Assembly: GCA_028290945.1 (NCBI GenBank)
Contig: JAQGIV010000178.1
Location: 1 to 35,550, forward strand
DNA length: 35,550 nt
Reading direction: 5' to 3'
Origin: Phenylobacterium sp.
GTDB taxonomy: Bacteria; Pseudomonadota; Alphaproteobacteria; Caulobacterales; Caulobacteraceae
Under the pieces are notes generated by a model. The model was not told where the DNA came from, searched no databases, and worked only from the letters and a program-made list of their open reading frames with translations. Both the position numbers and the translations under genes were made by a program. This document shows, piece by piece, positions 16,210 to 24,655 of this stretch (the stretch's first letter is position 1; the number at the start of each line of letters is the position of its first letter).

Positions 16210-16641
16210 CTAGCGCTTGCGGAACCGCTTGGCTTCGGCCTCCAGCTTGGAGACCCACCCCTGCGGCTCGCCGCTCTCCGCCTGGAAGGGCAGGGTGCCG
16301 GCCACGCCGCGCAGCGCCAACCACAGCGGCGCGCTGAAATGGCCCAGCACGCGGAGCGGCCGGCGCTTGTCGTCGGTGACGTCCCAGCCCTCGGCCTCGA
16401 ACGCGGCGACCTGCACGGCCGGCGCCTTGCATTCGATATCGTCCCAGCCCGGCGGCCGCGCCACCGCCTCGGCCTCGTCGGCGGTCAGCCCGAACAGGGC
16501 GGTTGCGCAGGCGTCGATCTCCGGAAATTCGGCCCGCGCCTCCGGCTCCGCGAAATCGCGCTTCAGGATCGCCCGGTACTCCAGGTCGTTCACGCCAGGC
16601 AGGTCGATCAGGCGCCGCAGCGCGTCGGGCTTGCTCGTCAT
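16210..16641 (-). CDS. Hypothetical protein, 143 aa
   Basis: Not recognised. The frame shows the strong G/C third-position bias of its neighbours, a normal ATG at 16641, and no signal peptide or membrane segment, so it is probably a small soluble cytoplasmic protein. It is acidic in the middle and ends in a basic KLEAEAKRFRKR helix. Several tryptophans sit in conserved-looking contexts (PPGWDDIE, EGWDVTDDKRRPL, APLWLALRG). No clear ribosome-binding site was seen. It lies upstream of the GH106 gene in the same direction, but the promoter-like AT-rich gap between them argues against a shared operon; it is divergent from ggt. Confidence 0.7.
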   Translation of the reverse strand: MTSKPDALRRLIDLPGVNDLEYRAILKRDFAEPEARAEFPEIDACATALFGLTADEAEAVARPPGWDDIECKAPAVQVAAFEAEGWDVTDDKRRPLRVLGHFSAPLWLALRGVAGTLPFQAESGEPQGWVSKLEAEAKRFRKR

Positions 16642-16733
16642 GCGTCCGGCCTAGCGCGGATCGCCCGGCCTGGCGAGGATTGCCCGCCGCGTCCGGCCGG
16701 CCTACCAGCATGACCTCCAAGGGGGAGTGTGAC

Positions 16734-18428
16734 GTGATCGCCGGTCGGAGCATCTTCAGGTCCCTGCTGCTCGCCCTGTCGCTCTGGCTGGCCTGTGCGC
16801 CGGACGCGGCCCGGGCCGCGCCTCGCCGCGCGCTGCAGGCCGCGGCGGTCGCCTCGCCGGATCGGTACGGCGCGATCGCCGCCCGGACGGTGCTGCGGGC
16901 CGGCGGCAACGCGGTCGACGCGGCCGTCGCCACGGCCTTCGCCCTGGCCGTCACCTATCCGGAAGCCGGCAACCTGGGCGGCGGCGGGTTCATGACCCTC
17001 TACATGGACGGCAAGCCCTACTTCCTCGACTACCGGGAGCGCGCGCCCGCCGCCGCCACGCCGGACATGTACCTCGGCCCCAACGGCGAGCCGGTCGCCG
17101 ATCTCAGCGCGGTCGGCAACCTCTCCGTCGCGGTCCCCGGCACCGTCCGGGGGCTCGCCGAGGCGCACCATCGCTTCGGCCGGCTGTCCTGGAAGCAGGA
17201 CCTGGCGCCGGCCATCGCCCTGGCCCGCGCCGGGTTCGTGGTCTCCCCGCAGCTCATCGGGATCCGCGACGGGGCCAAGGCCCAGTTCGCCAAGACCACC
17301 AATTTCACTCCCTGGGCGGCCGGCCTGCAGGCCGGCCAGCTGTTCCGCCAGCCCGAGCTGGCGAACGTCCTGCAGCGCATCGCCGAGCGCGGCCCGGACG
17401 GCTTCTACGCCGGGCCCACCGCCGATCTCATCGTCGCCCAGATGTCGCGCGGGCCGGTCAAGGGGCTGATCACCCGCGCCGACCTGCAGGCCTACCGCGC
17501 GGCCTGGCGCACGCCGGTGCAGGGCCGCTGGCGCGGCTATGACGTGATCACCGCGCCGCCGCCCAGCTCGGGGGGCATCGCCCTGCTGCAGATGCTGACC
17601 ATGAAGGCCGACGCCGCCAGGCTGTTCGCCGGCCAGCCGCTCAACAGCCCGCAATATCTGCATCTGCTGGCCGAGATCGAGAAGCGGGTGTTCGCCGATC
17701 GCGCCGTCTACCTCGGCGATCCGGATTTCGTCACCACGCCGGTCGCCTCCCTCACCGCCCCGGACTATCTGGCCCGCCGCGCCCGCGAGATCGATCCCGT
17801 GAAGCCGTCGGCCACCGGCGCGGTCCGGCCGGGACTGGAAAAGCCGCAGACCACGCACTTCTCCATCGTCGACCGCTGGGGCAACGCCGTCTCCAACACC
17901 TACACCCTGAACGGCTGGTTCGGGTCCGGCGTGGTGGTCGAGGGCGGCGGTTTCCTGCTGAACGACGAGATGGACGACTTCTCCGCCAAGCCCGGCGCGC
18001 CCAACATGTACGGCGTGGTCGGCGGCTCGGCGAACGCCATCGCGCCCTTCAAGCGGCCCCTGTCGTCGATGACGCCGACCATCCTCACCCGCAACGGACG
18101 CGTCGCCATGGTGCTCGGCACGCCGGGGGGATCGCGCATCTTCACCTCGGTGTTCCAGGTGATCGTCGACACCTACGACTTCGCCATGCCGCTGCGCGCG
18201 GCGGTGGCCGCGCCGCGCTATCACCACCAGCTGCTGCCGCCGGACACCCTGTTCGCCGAACCCTATGCGCCGTTCCCGGCGGCCCTGGCCGCCGCCCTGC
18301 GCGCCCGCGGCTACCGGCTGGAGAACCAGGACTTCAACGGCGACATCGAGGCCATCCGCGTCGACGGCGGCCGGCCGACGGTCGCGCCCGATCCGCGGGC
18401 CCGCGGCTTCGCCCTGGTGATCCCCTAG
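16734..18428 (+). CDS. ggt: Gamma-glutamyltransferase, periplasmic
   Basis: Transfers or hydrolyses the gamma-glutamyl group of glutathione and related compounds; an N-terminal-nucleophile hydrolase made as a precursor that cuts itself. The 564-aa protein (family usually about 580) has a signal peptide (RSLLLALSLWLACAPDAARA). The autoprocessing and catalytic threonine is T373 in PQTTHFSIVD. The family segments GGGGFMTLYMDGK near the start and PLSSMTPTIL with GTPGGSRIFTSVFQ in the small subunit are intact. I chose GTG at 16734 because AAGGGGGAG (16719-16727) lies 6 nt upstream and it gives a clean signal peptide; an ATG at 16710 is in frame but precedes that ribosome-binding site. It converges on the TPR-sulfotransferase gene with both stops on CTAG (18425-18428). 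Confidence 0.94.
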   Translation: MIAGRSIFRSLLLALSLWLACAPDAARAAPRRALQAAAVASPDRYGAIAARTVLRAGGNAVDAAVATAFALAVTYPEAGNLGGGGFMTLYMDGKPYFLDYRERAPAAATPDMYLGPNGEPVADLSAVGNLSVAVPGTVRGLAEAHHRFGRLSWKQDLAPAIALARAGFVVSPQLIGIRDGAKAQFAKTTNFTPWAAGLQAGQLFRQPELANVLQRIAERGPDGFYAGPTADLIVAQMSRGPVKGLITRADLQAYRAAWRTPVQGRWRGYDVITAPPPSSGGIALLQMLTMKADAARLFAGQPLNSPQYLHLLAEIEKRVFADRAVYLGDPDFVTTPVASLTAPDYLARRAREIDPVKPSATGAVRPGLEKPQTTHFSIVDRWGNAVSNTYTLNGWFGSGVVVEGGGFLLNDEMDDFSAKPGAPNMYGVVGGSANAIAPFKRPLSSMTPTILTRNGRVAMVLGTPGGSRIFTSVFQVIVDTYDFAMPLRAAVAAPRYHHQLLPPDTLFAEPYAPFPAALAAALRARGYRLENQDFNGDIEAIRVDGGRPTVAPDPRARGFALVIP

Positions 18429-20428
18429 CGCCAGGTCTCCAGCGCCGGACCGAGCGCCGCCTTCAAGTCGCCCAGCCAGGGTTCGTAGCGCCGCCACTGG
18501 TCCAGGCCGTCGCGGAAGATCGGCCGGCGCACCTGTTCCGAGCTGACGGTCCGCACCGCCCGGTCGTTCTCGTAGAACGTCAGGCAGCCCGGCTCGAACG
18601 CCAGCCCGCAATAGGTCAGCAGACGCCGCACCTCGTGCTCGGTGTTCTCCACCAGGTCCTCGTAGATCACCCGATGGATGCGGCCGGGCAGCACCGCGTC
18701 GACGTGGGCCATCAGCTCCACATAGTCGCGATAGTACCGGCCCAGGTCGCTCAGGTCGTAGGAGAAGGCGTGGCCGTGGGCGAAGTGCTGCTTGAACGCC
18801 GACCAGCCGGAGCCGAGGGGATGGCGCCGCGCATCGATGATCCTGGCCCTGGGCAGGATCAGCTGGATCAGGCCGATGTGGTGGAAATTGTTCGGCATCT
18901 TGTCGATGAAGAAGGCGCGCCCGAGCCGCCGATGGACCTGCACGCCGGCCACGTAGTCGTCGCCCAGGGCGGTCGCCGCGCCGCGATCCAGGTCGGCCAG
19001 CGCCTCAGGGTAGGGGCGTGGGTTCGCCGGCTCTGCGCCACGGTCCAGCCGGCGGGCGATGAAGGCGATGTCCGGCAGCTCCATGGTGCCCTCGACCCGC
19101 GAGTGGCTGGCCAGGATCTGCTCGACCAGGGTCGAGCCCGACCTGGGCAGTCCGACGATGAAGATCGGCGCGTCGGAGCGCGATCCGCCGCCGGCATGGG
19201 CTTCGAAGAAGGCCTCGGTGAACAGCGCCTTGGACCGGCGCATCAGCGCATGGCTCGCCTCGGCGTCGTAGCGCAGCTCGAGGCGGCGCAGCTCGGCGCC
19301 GCGCGCATAGTTCTCGAACGAGGCGGCATATTCGCCGCGGTCCTCCTGCGCCTTGCCGAGCGCGTAGTGCAGATGCAGGCGGTCCTCGGCGCCGAGGTCC
19401 GGCCGCCCGAGCTGCATCTCCATGGCCGCCTCCTCCTTCGGGAGGATCTGCCTGACCTTCAGATTGGCGAGGCTCCAGTAGGCCTCGCCAAGACCCGGCG
19501 CCAGGGCCAGGCAGCGGTGGTAGGCGGTCACGGCGTCCTCGCGCCGGCCCAGGGTCCTCAGCGCATGGCCGTAGTTGAGCCAGATGCCGGCCTGCCGCGG
19601 GTAGTCGGTGAGCAGCGCCTCATAGATCGCGATCGCCCGGTCGTAGTCGCCGACCAGGCAGAGGCAGGCGGCCATCAGGTTGCGGTACGCCGGGTCGCGT
19701 CCGTCGCGCGCCAGCAGGCGTTCGAGATGCGGCAGCGCCGCCGCGCCCTTCTGCTGGCGGAACAGGGCCATGGCGTAGCTGAAGCGCGCGGCGTGGAAAT
19801 CGGGGTCGAGCTCGACGCACTGCGCACAGAGGCGCTCGGCGTCGCCGTCGCGTCCGGCGCGCGTGCTGACCTCGGCCAGCATATGCAGCGCCGCGACGTC
19901 GGCGGGCTGGACCGCCAGGCGCCGCCGCAGCAGGTCCTCCGCCACGTCCAGGCGGCCTTCGAAGATCGCCTCGGCCGCCGGCCGCAAGGCCGGGTCGCGC
20001 ACCGAGGCCCGGGCGAACTCGGCATAGGCCGCCTCGGCGCCCGCCGCATCGCCCGCCTGGAACAGCTGGTCGCCCAGTCCCCGCCACGCCTCGGCCAGCT
20101 CGCGCCGCAGGCCGACGGCCTGGCGAAGGGCCGCGATCGACGGCGCGGTCTCGCCCAGCGCGGCCAGCGCCATGCCCAGCTCATAGTGGGTGTGGGCCGC
20201 GCCCGGGTGGGCCTCGGCCAGGGGCGCCAGCAGCGCCCGCGCGGCCAGGGCATCGCCTTGCCGCCTCCGCGCCGAGGCCAGCACCAGCAGCGCCCGCGGG
20301 TCGGTGGGCGCGGTCTTGAGGATGGAATTGGCCAGCCGCTCGGCCAGGGCCGGATCGGCGGCGAGCGCCTCGGACGCCCGGGCGATGGTCGCGGCGAGAG
20401 TTCCCGAGGCGTCCTGCATGGGCCTCAT
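18425..20428 (-). CDS. TPR-repeat protein with C-terminal sulfotransferase domain
   Basis: A 667-aa two-part protein. Residues about 1-390 are tandem tetratricopeptide repeats (for example YRNLMAACLCLVGDYDRAI and IWLNYGHALRTLGRREDAV). Residues about 420-650 are a P-loop sulfotransferase with the PAPS 5'-phosphosulfate loop PRSGSTLVEQIL at 428-439, followed by HSRVEGTMELPDI. No signal peptide is evident, so it is probably cytoplasmic. Such fusions are common in alphaproteobacteria and are loosely related to tyrosylprotein sulfotransferase-like enzymes; the acceptor (protein, sugar or lipid) is unknown. ATG codons at 20428 and 20419 are both possible; neither has a strong ribosome-binding site. 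No PAPS-synthesis genes are in the window. Confidence 0.88.
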   Translation of the reverse strand: MRPMQDASGTLAATIARASEALAADPALAERLANSILKTAPTDPRALLVLASARRRQGDALAARALLAPLAEAHPGAAHTHYELGMALAALGETAPSIAALRQAVGLRRELAEAWRGLGDQLFQAGDAAGAEAAYAEFARASVRDPALRPAAEAIFEGRLDVAEDLLRRRLAVQPADVAALHMLAEVSTRAGRDGDAERLCAQCVELDPDFHAARFSYAMALFRQQKGAAALPHLERLLARDGRDPAYRNLMAACLCLVGDYDRAIAIYEALLTDYPRQAGIWLNYGHALRTLGRREDAVTAYHRCLALAPGLGEAYWSLANLKVRQILPKEEAAMEMQLGRPDLGAEDRLHLHYALGKAQEDRGEYAASFENYARGAELRRLELRYDAEASHALMRRSKALFTEAFFEAHAGGGSRSDAPIFIVGLPRSGSTLVEQILASHSRVEGTMELPDIAFIARRLDRGAEPANPRPYPEALADLDRGAATALGDDYVAGVQVHRRLGRAFFIDKMPNNFHHIGLIQLILPRARIIDARRHPLGSGWSAFKQHFAHGHAFSYDLSDLGRYYRDYVELMAHVDAVLPGRIHRVIYEDLVENTEHEVRRLLTYCGLAFEPGCLTFYENDRAVRTVSSEQVRRPIFRDGLDQWRRYEPWLGDLKAALGPALETWR

Positions 20429-20459
20429 TCTACCCAGGCCCGCCGGCGGGTGAAGCGTC

Positions 20460-20487
20460 GGGCGGATGGCGCTGAAGCCACCCGCCC
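20460..20487 (-). terminator. Hairpin after TonB-dependent receptor gene
   Basis: GGGCGGATGGC (20460-20470) and GCCACCCGCCC (20477-20487) pair at 10 of 11 positions around a 6-base loop, directly after the receptor stop codon in the leftward direction. There is no U-tract, so it may be a weak terminator or a 3'-end stabiliser. Confidence 0.4.
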
Positions 20488-20494
20488 AGCCCGC

Positions 20495-23026
20495 CTAGAA
20501 GGTGTAGGTCACCCGCGCGTAGTAGTAGCCGCCGTTGATGCCGTACGGCGAGAACTGCGCCGGCTCGCCATAGACGTTGTTGCCGCTGAGCGGCCGCAGG
20601 CCGCCGCTGCCGTTCGACACGTTGGGCACGCCCGGCGGGCGCTTGTCGAACAGGTTGTTGGCCCCGACGTTGATCCGCAGCTCATCGGTCAGGTTGTAGG
20701 CGACGTCGAGATCGGTGAGCGCCGCCGACGGGACGGTGAACCGACGCGCCTCCGGATCGGTGCCGGCGCCGCTGAAGTCGATGATCGTGCTGACCGAACT
20801 GTAGATCGTCTCGCGCAGGTTCACGCTGAACTTGCCGTGCGTGAAGAAGGCGCCCAGCACCGCCTTGAACTTCGGGGTGGCGCTGGTCAGCGTGCTCATG
20901 GCCGTCGGGCTGAGGATGCTGGTCTGGCCGAACGCCGCGCTGCTCACGGTCGCCGGCAGGGGCTGCAGGTGGGTGACCGTGGTCTCGTTGTGGTTGACCG
21001 CCACCGTCCAGTCGACGTGACCCAGCTCATCGAAGTCCGACGCATAGTTGGCCGTCAGCTCGACGCCCTGGGTGCGGGTGTTGGCGCCATTGGTGAAGAC
21101 CGCGATGCCGACATAGGTGACGCTGGGGTCCAGCACGTTGCCGTGGGCCGCGATGGCGGCCAGCGCGCCCGGGGACACCACCGTGGTGCCCAGCAGGCCG
21201 AGCAGGGTGCCGGTGTTGACGATGCGGTCGCGGATCTCGATGCGGTAGGCGTCGAGGGTGATCTGCAGTCGCTCGGCCGGGTGGGCGACGAAGCCGATGC
21301 TGTAGTTGTTCGACTTCTCCGGCGTCAGGTTGTGGAACCCGGCCAGGTGGGCGGCCGGCGAGTTGGGCGGCAGGTTCACCACCGCGAAGGTCGGCGCCAC
21401 GTTGGTGGCCGAATAGAACTCCTCAGCCAGCGTTGGCGCCCGGAAGCCGGTGCTGACGGTGCCGCGGATCGCGATGGACGGATTGAAGTCGTAGCGCGCC
21501 GTCAGCTTGCCGACGGTGGTGTTGCCGAAGTCGCTGTAGTGCTCGTAGCGGCCCGCGAGGTCCACCTTGAGGTTGGTCACCGGATTGACCGCGAAGTCGA
21601 TGTAGCCGGCGTAGTTGGTGCGCTGGTGGCTGGCCGCGTCGGTGGGCTGGAAGCCCGGGTAGGACTGGCCGCCCTCCTTGTAGATCGAGGCCGGATCGCC
21701 GGTGCTGATGGCGTAGGTCTCGCGCCGCGTCTCGGCGCCGAAGGCGACGTTGAGCGGCGTCGCCATGCCAACGTCGAAGGTCCGGGAGACGTCGAGGTTG
21801 CCGGTCCACTCGGAGCTGATGAAGGCGCCATCGAAGAAGTTGGTCGGCGTGGTGTGGGTGTCGACGAACAGCGAGGAGTTGGCCGAATTGAGCGTCGAGA
21901 TCTCGTTCTTGTCGCGGCCGTAGGTGCTGGACAGGTCCCAGCTCCAGCCCTCCAGCGTCCCCTTGATGCCGGCGGAGAACGAATAGTCGTCTTCCCTCAG
22001 GGCCTCCCGCGGATTGAAGCCGTTGGGCCGCGCGAAGAGCTCGCCCGAGGTCGAGGCGCTGCCTTGGACGCCGAGGACCGGCGAGGCGATCACCCGCGAG
22101 GGCAGCCGGTAGTTCTCATAGGCCGAGGCCTTGCGGTGGCTGTAATTGCCGAAGCTGTAGACCTCCAGCCCGCCGCCCAGGTCGTAGCCGGCGTTGTAGA
22201 AGCCGTTGTAGAGCGTCGATTCGGTGTCGCCGTAGATGTGGTTCACCCGCGGGTAGTCCGGCGCGTTGCGCACGCCAGCCGCGTCGGCCGCGCTGAGGCC
22301 CGGCAGCAGGTTTCCGTTGACGTCGAACAGGCGCCGGTCCGCGCCGCCCTGGTGGCTGAACCCGTGGTAGCGGGCTTCGCCGGTGAGGTTGATGAAGCCG
22401 TTCGGCCCCAGCGGCAGGCCGATATTCAGCGACGCGGCGGCGGTCTTGCCGCCGTTCTTGTAGTACTGGCCGCCGGTCCCGCTGAGCGATCCGCCGTGGT
22501 CGGCGTTCTTCAGGATGATGTTCACGACGCCGGCGATGGCGTCCGAGCCGTACTGGGCGGCCGCGCCGTCCTGCAGCACTTCCACGTGGTCGATGGCCGA
22601 GACGGGGATCAGGCCGAGGTCGGCGGTCGCCGCCCCCTGGAAGACCCCGGGCGCGACGTGCAGGTTGCCGGTGGAATGGCGTCGCTTGCCGTCGATCAGC
22701 ACCAGGGTGTTGTTGGGATTGAGCCCGCGCAGCTGCGCCGAGAGCGTCAGGGCCCCGGTGTCGGTGCCGAAGGCCTCGGTGTTGAACGACGGCAGGTTCG
22801 CCGACAGCGATTGGATGAGGTCCGGCGGCCCGACGCGCCTCAGCGCCTCGGCCCCCACGACTTCCACCGGCGCCGGGCTGTCGGCGGCCTTCAGACCGAC
22901 TTGGCGGGTGCCGGTGACGATCACCGCTTCGACGGACGAGCCTGCGGCCGGAGCCTCGGCGGCCTGGGCGATGGTCCCGCAGGCCAGCAGCGGCAACAGG
23001 CTTGCGCCCCAGAGTAAGCGTCTCAT
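20495..23026 (-). CDS. TonB-dependent outer-membrane receptor
   Basis: An 843-aa active-transport porin of the outer membrane. A signal peptide (to about residue 23, AQAAEA) is followed by a TonB-box-like VEAVIVTGTR, a plug domain (about 45-165, with LVLIDGKRRH, VEVLQDGAAAQYGSDAIAGVVNIILK split over the usual plug end), and a beta-barrel that ends in the expected aromatic YYARVTYTF. The ATG at 23026 has GGGGAGGG 7 nt upstream. The substrate is unknown: there is no siderophore gene, FecR/sigma factor or N-terminal signalling extension. It follows the cytochrome peroxidase gene in the same direction after a 178-bp gap with a strong palindrome, so it is probably transcribed separately. Import of glycosides for the nearby rhamnose/glucoside block is possible but unproven. 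Confidence 0.93.
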   Translation of the reverse strand: MRRLLWGASLLPLLACGTIAQAAEAPAAGSSVEAVIVTGTRQVGLKAADSPAPVEVVGAEALRRVGPPDLIQSLSANLPSFNTEAFGTDTGALTLSAQLRGLNPNNTLVLIDGKRRHSTGNLHVAPGVFQGAATADLGLIPVSAIDHVEVLQDGAAAQYGSDAIAGVVNIILKNADHGGSLSGTGGQYYKNGGKTAAASLNIGLPLGPNGFINLTGEARYHGFSHQGGADRRLFDVNGNLLPGLSAADAAGVRNAPDYPRVNHIYGDTESTLYNGFYNAGYDLGGGLEVYSFGNYSHRKASAYENYRLPSRVIASPVLGVQGSASTSGELFARPNGFNPREALREDDYSFSAGIKGTLEGWSWDLSSTYGRDKNEISTLNSANSSLFVDTHTTPTNFFDGAFISSEWTGNLDVSRTFDVGMATPLNVAFGAETRRETYAISTGDPASIYKEGGQSYPGFQPTDAASHQRTNYAGYIDFAVNPVTNLKVDLAGRYEHYSDFGNTTVGKLTARYDFNPSIAIRGTVSTGFRAPTLAEEFYSATNVAPTFAVVNLPPNSPAAHLAGFHNLTPEKSNNYSIGFVAHPAERLQITLDAYRIEIRDRIVNTGTLLGLLGTTVVSPGALAAIAAHGNVLDPSVTYVGIAVFTNGANTRTQGVELTANYASDFDELGHVDWTVAVNHNETTVTHLQPLPATVSSAAFGQTSILSPTAMSTLTSATPKFKAVLGAFFTHGKFSVNLRETIYSSVSTIIDFSGAGTDPEARRFTVPSAALTDLDVAYNLTDELRINVGANNLFDKRPPGVPNVSNGSGGLRPLSGNNVYGEPAQFSPYGINGGYYYARVTYTF

Positions 23027-23149
23027 GAAGGTACCCTCCCCAATATATCGGGGTCAGATAACGCCGACTCTGGAATCAAGCTCAAGCTGCAACTGAGACG
23101 CGCAGCGCTATTGCGAACGACCTGTGACTAAATTCCGACAAGCCCGGCA

Positions 23150-23171
23150 GGTCGCCCGGCGCCGGGCGACC
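23150..23171 (-). terminator. Perfect 22-bp palindrome, probable terminator after peroxidase gene
   Basis: GGTCGCCCGGC (23150-23160) is followed at once by its exact reverse complement (23161-23171), so RNA from either strand can form a 9-bp GC-rich stem with a 4-base loop. It lies 33 bp past the peroxidase stop codon. Downstream in the leftward direction only a broken T-rich stretch follows, so termination is likely but not textbook; a protein-binding site is the alternative. Confidence 0.45.
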
Positions 23172-23204
23172 ACGGGCCGGGCAGGTCGGTCGAGCCGGCG
23201 ACGA

Positions 23205-24521
23205 TCAGTGCGCCGGGACGCAGACCAGGGTCGGGTTGGGCTGGGTCACTTTCGGCGCGAAGGCGCGGGCCGTGTTGCGCTGGGTGCGTGAGGTGCGGGC
23301 GATCTCGCGTTGGCGCGCCAGCGCCGCCTCGCCCGCCGCGCGGTACGGCGCGCTGGTCAGGCTGGCCATGAAAGCGATCACGTCGTCGATCTCCGTCTCC
23401 GATAGGCCGAGCGGCTGGATGTCCTGGTCCAGCCAGGGATCGGCGAGGCCGGCGCCCTTGTTGTAGTGGTCCATGACGTCCCACAGCGTGTTCATCGACC
23501 CGTCGTGGAAATAGGGCGCGGTGACCAGGACGTTGCGCAGGCCGGGGGTCTTGAAGGCGGCGATGTCGGCCTGCTGCTTGCTCACCAGGAACCGGCCGAG
23601 CACCGACAGGTCCGACGAGATCGCGGCCTGGTCGACGGCGATGGTGTTGCCGGAATTGAGCGAGGCCTGGGCCTTGCACGCCAGGGCGACGACGTTGTGC
23701 CGGACGATGCCCACGCCGATGTTGTGGAACTGGTGATCCATGAAGAACGTCGGGTCCTGCTTCGTGGCCGTAAGCGCATGGCACAGGTTGCAGCGGGCCT
23801 TGCCGTTGAAGAGGCTCCAACCGCGCTTGGCGGAGTCGTTGATGGCGGTCTTGTCGCCGGCCATGAAGGAGTCGAACGGGGCGGCGAACGAAACCTGGGT
23901 GCGCTCATAGCTGGCCAGCGCGCGCCCCAGGTCGGCGCCGTTGGGCGGCCGGCCGAACACCTTCTGGAACGCCTGCTGGTACTCGGGGATCTTGCCGATC
24001 GCGGCCACCGCGGCGTTCAGATCGGGTTGACCCATCTCGGACGGGTTTTGGATCGGCAGCACGGCCTGGTCTTCGAGGGTCGTGGCCCGGCCGTCCCAGA
24101 ACTGGAACTGGTTGTAGAGCGCGTTCAGCACGGTCGGCGCGTTGCGCTGGCCGTGGCGGCCCTTGATGCCGATCGACACCGGCCGCCCGTCGGCGAAGCC
24201 CTTCGCCGGATCGTGACAGGTGCTGCAGGCCACGGTTCCATCCTGCGACAGGCGGCCGTCGAAGAACAGCTTTTCGCCGAGCGCGATCTTGTCGGGCGTC
24301 TGGCGGTTGTCGGCGGGGACCGCCGCCGCCGTGGCGGCGAGCGGCACGCCGACCTGCGCCAGCGACTTCGGCGCCGCCAACGGCCCGGCCTGGGGGATCG
24401 GGCCGGGGCCGGTCTCAGCTTGCGGGGAGGTCGGCGCCCGGGCGGGCCTGCAGCCGACGATCAGCAGGGTCGCGCCCACGAAAAGCGCGATGGCGCAGCC
24501 TGTTCGCCGTCGACTCCGCAT
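23205..24521 (-). CDS. Di-heme cytochrome c peroxidase / MauG family lipoprotein
   Basis: A 438-aa periplasmic or membrane-anchored di-heme protein that reduces hydrogen peroxide or, in MauG-type members, performs protein oxidations. A lipobox (LLIVGC, lipidated C24) indicates anchoring. Two heme sites are clear: CSTCH at 99-103 and CNLCH at 244-248. Family segments RNAPTVLNALYN, FWDGRATTLEDQA and the late TAPYFHDGSMNTLWDV are intact. The C-terminus runs about 60 residues past the second-domain core (ending NPTLVCVPAH). The ATG at 24521 gives the cleanest signal; a TTG 21 nt upstream is in frame. It lies 134 bp downstream of the efflux outer-membrane gene, behind a terminator, so it is probably its own unit. 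Confidence 0.92.
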   Translation of the reverse strand: MRSRRRTGCAIALFVGATLLIVGCRPARAPTSPQAETGPGPIPQAGPLAAPKSLAQVGVPLAATAAAVPADNRQTPDKIALGEKLFFDGRLSQDGTVACSTCHDPAKGFADGRPVSIGIKGRHGQRNAPTVLNALYNQFQFWDGRATTLEDQAVLPIQNPSEMGQPDLNAAVAAIGKIPEYQQAFQKVFGRPPNGADLGRALASYERTQVSFAAPFDSFMAGDKTAINDSAKRGWSLFNGKARCNLCHALTATKQDPTFFMDHQFHNIGVGIVRHNVVALACKAQASLNSGNTIAVDQAAISSDLSVLGRFLVSKQQADIAAFKTPGLRNVLVTAPYFHDGSMNTLWDVMDHYNKGAGLADPWLDQDIQPLGLSETEIDDVIAFMASLTSAPYRAAGEAALARQREIARTSRTQRNTARAFAPKVTQPNPTLVCVPAH

Positions 24522-24596
24522 GGCCTGGGACCTCGTCCGCAACCGTCGGGCTTGTGCCTCGGAAGGCTACGCCCGCGGCCGGCGAGGACCAACCGC

Positions 24597-24616
24597 AAAA
24601 AGGGCCCAGCCTGGGC
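24597..24616 (-). terminator. Intrinsic terminator of the RND efflux operon
   Basis: In the leftward direction GCCCA (24616-24612), a 3-base loop and TGGGC (24608-24604) form a hairpin followed by CC and five T residues (24601-24597). It sits 40 bp past the stop codon of the outer-membrane factor gene and should end the three-gene efflux transcript before the peroxidase gene. Confidence 0.6.
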
Positions 24617-24655
24617 GCGGCGCCCGCGAAACCGCTGTTTCCGGCGATCTTCGTC

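Noticed and set aside
16638..18611. A 657-codon leftward frame opposite ggt
   Set aside because: Antisense shadow of a complete gamma-glutamyltransferase; G/D/R/V-rich with no domain.
18635..23017. A 1460-codon rightward open frame opposite the sulfotransferase and the 843-aa TonB receptor
   Set aside because: Low-complexity R/G/A/V/D-rich translation with no domain; it is the antisense shadow of two well-supported genes in high-GC DNA, where stop codons are rare.
23041..23046. TATATT-like -10 just before the 843-aa TonB receptor gene (leftward)
   Set aside because: It nearly touches the ribosome-binding site and has no -35 at a suitable distance, so a promoter call is not justified.
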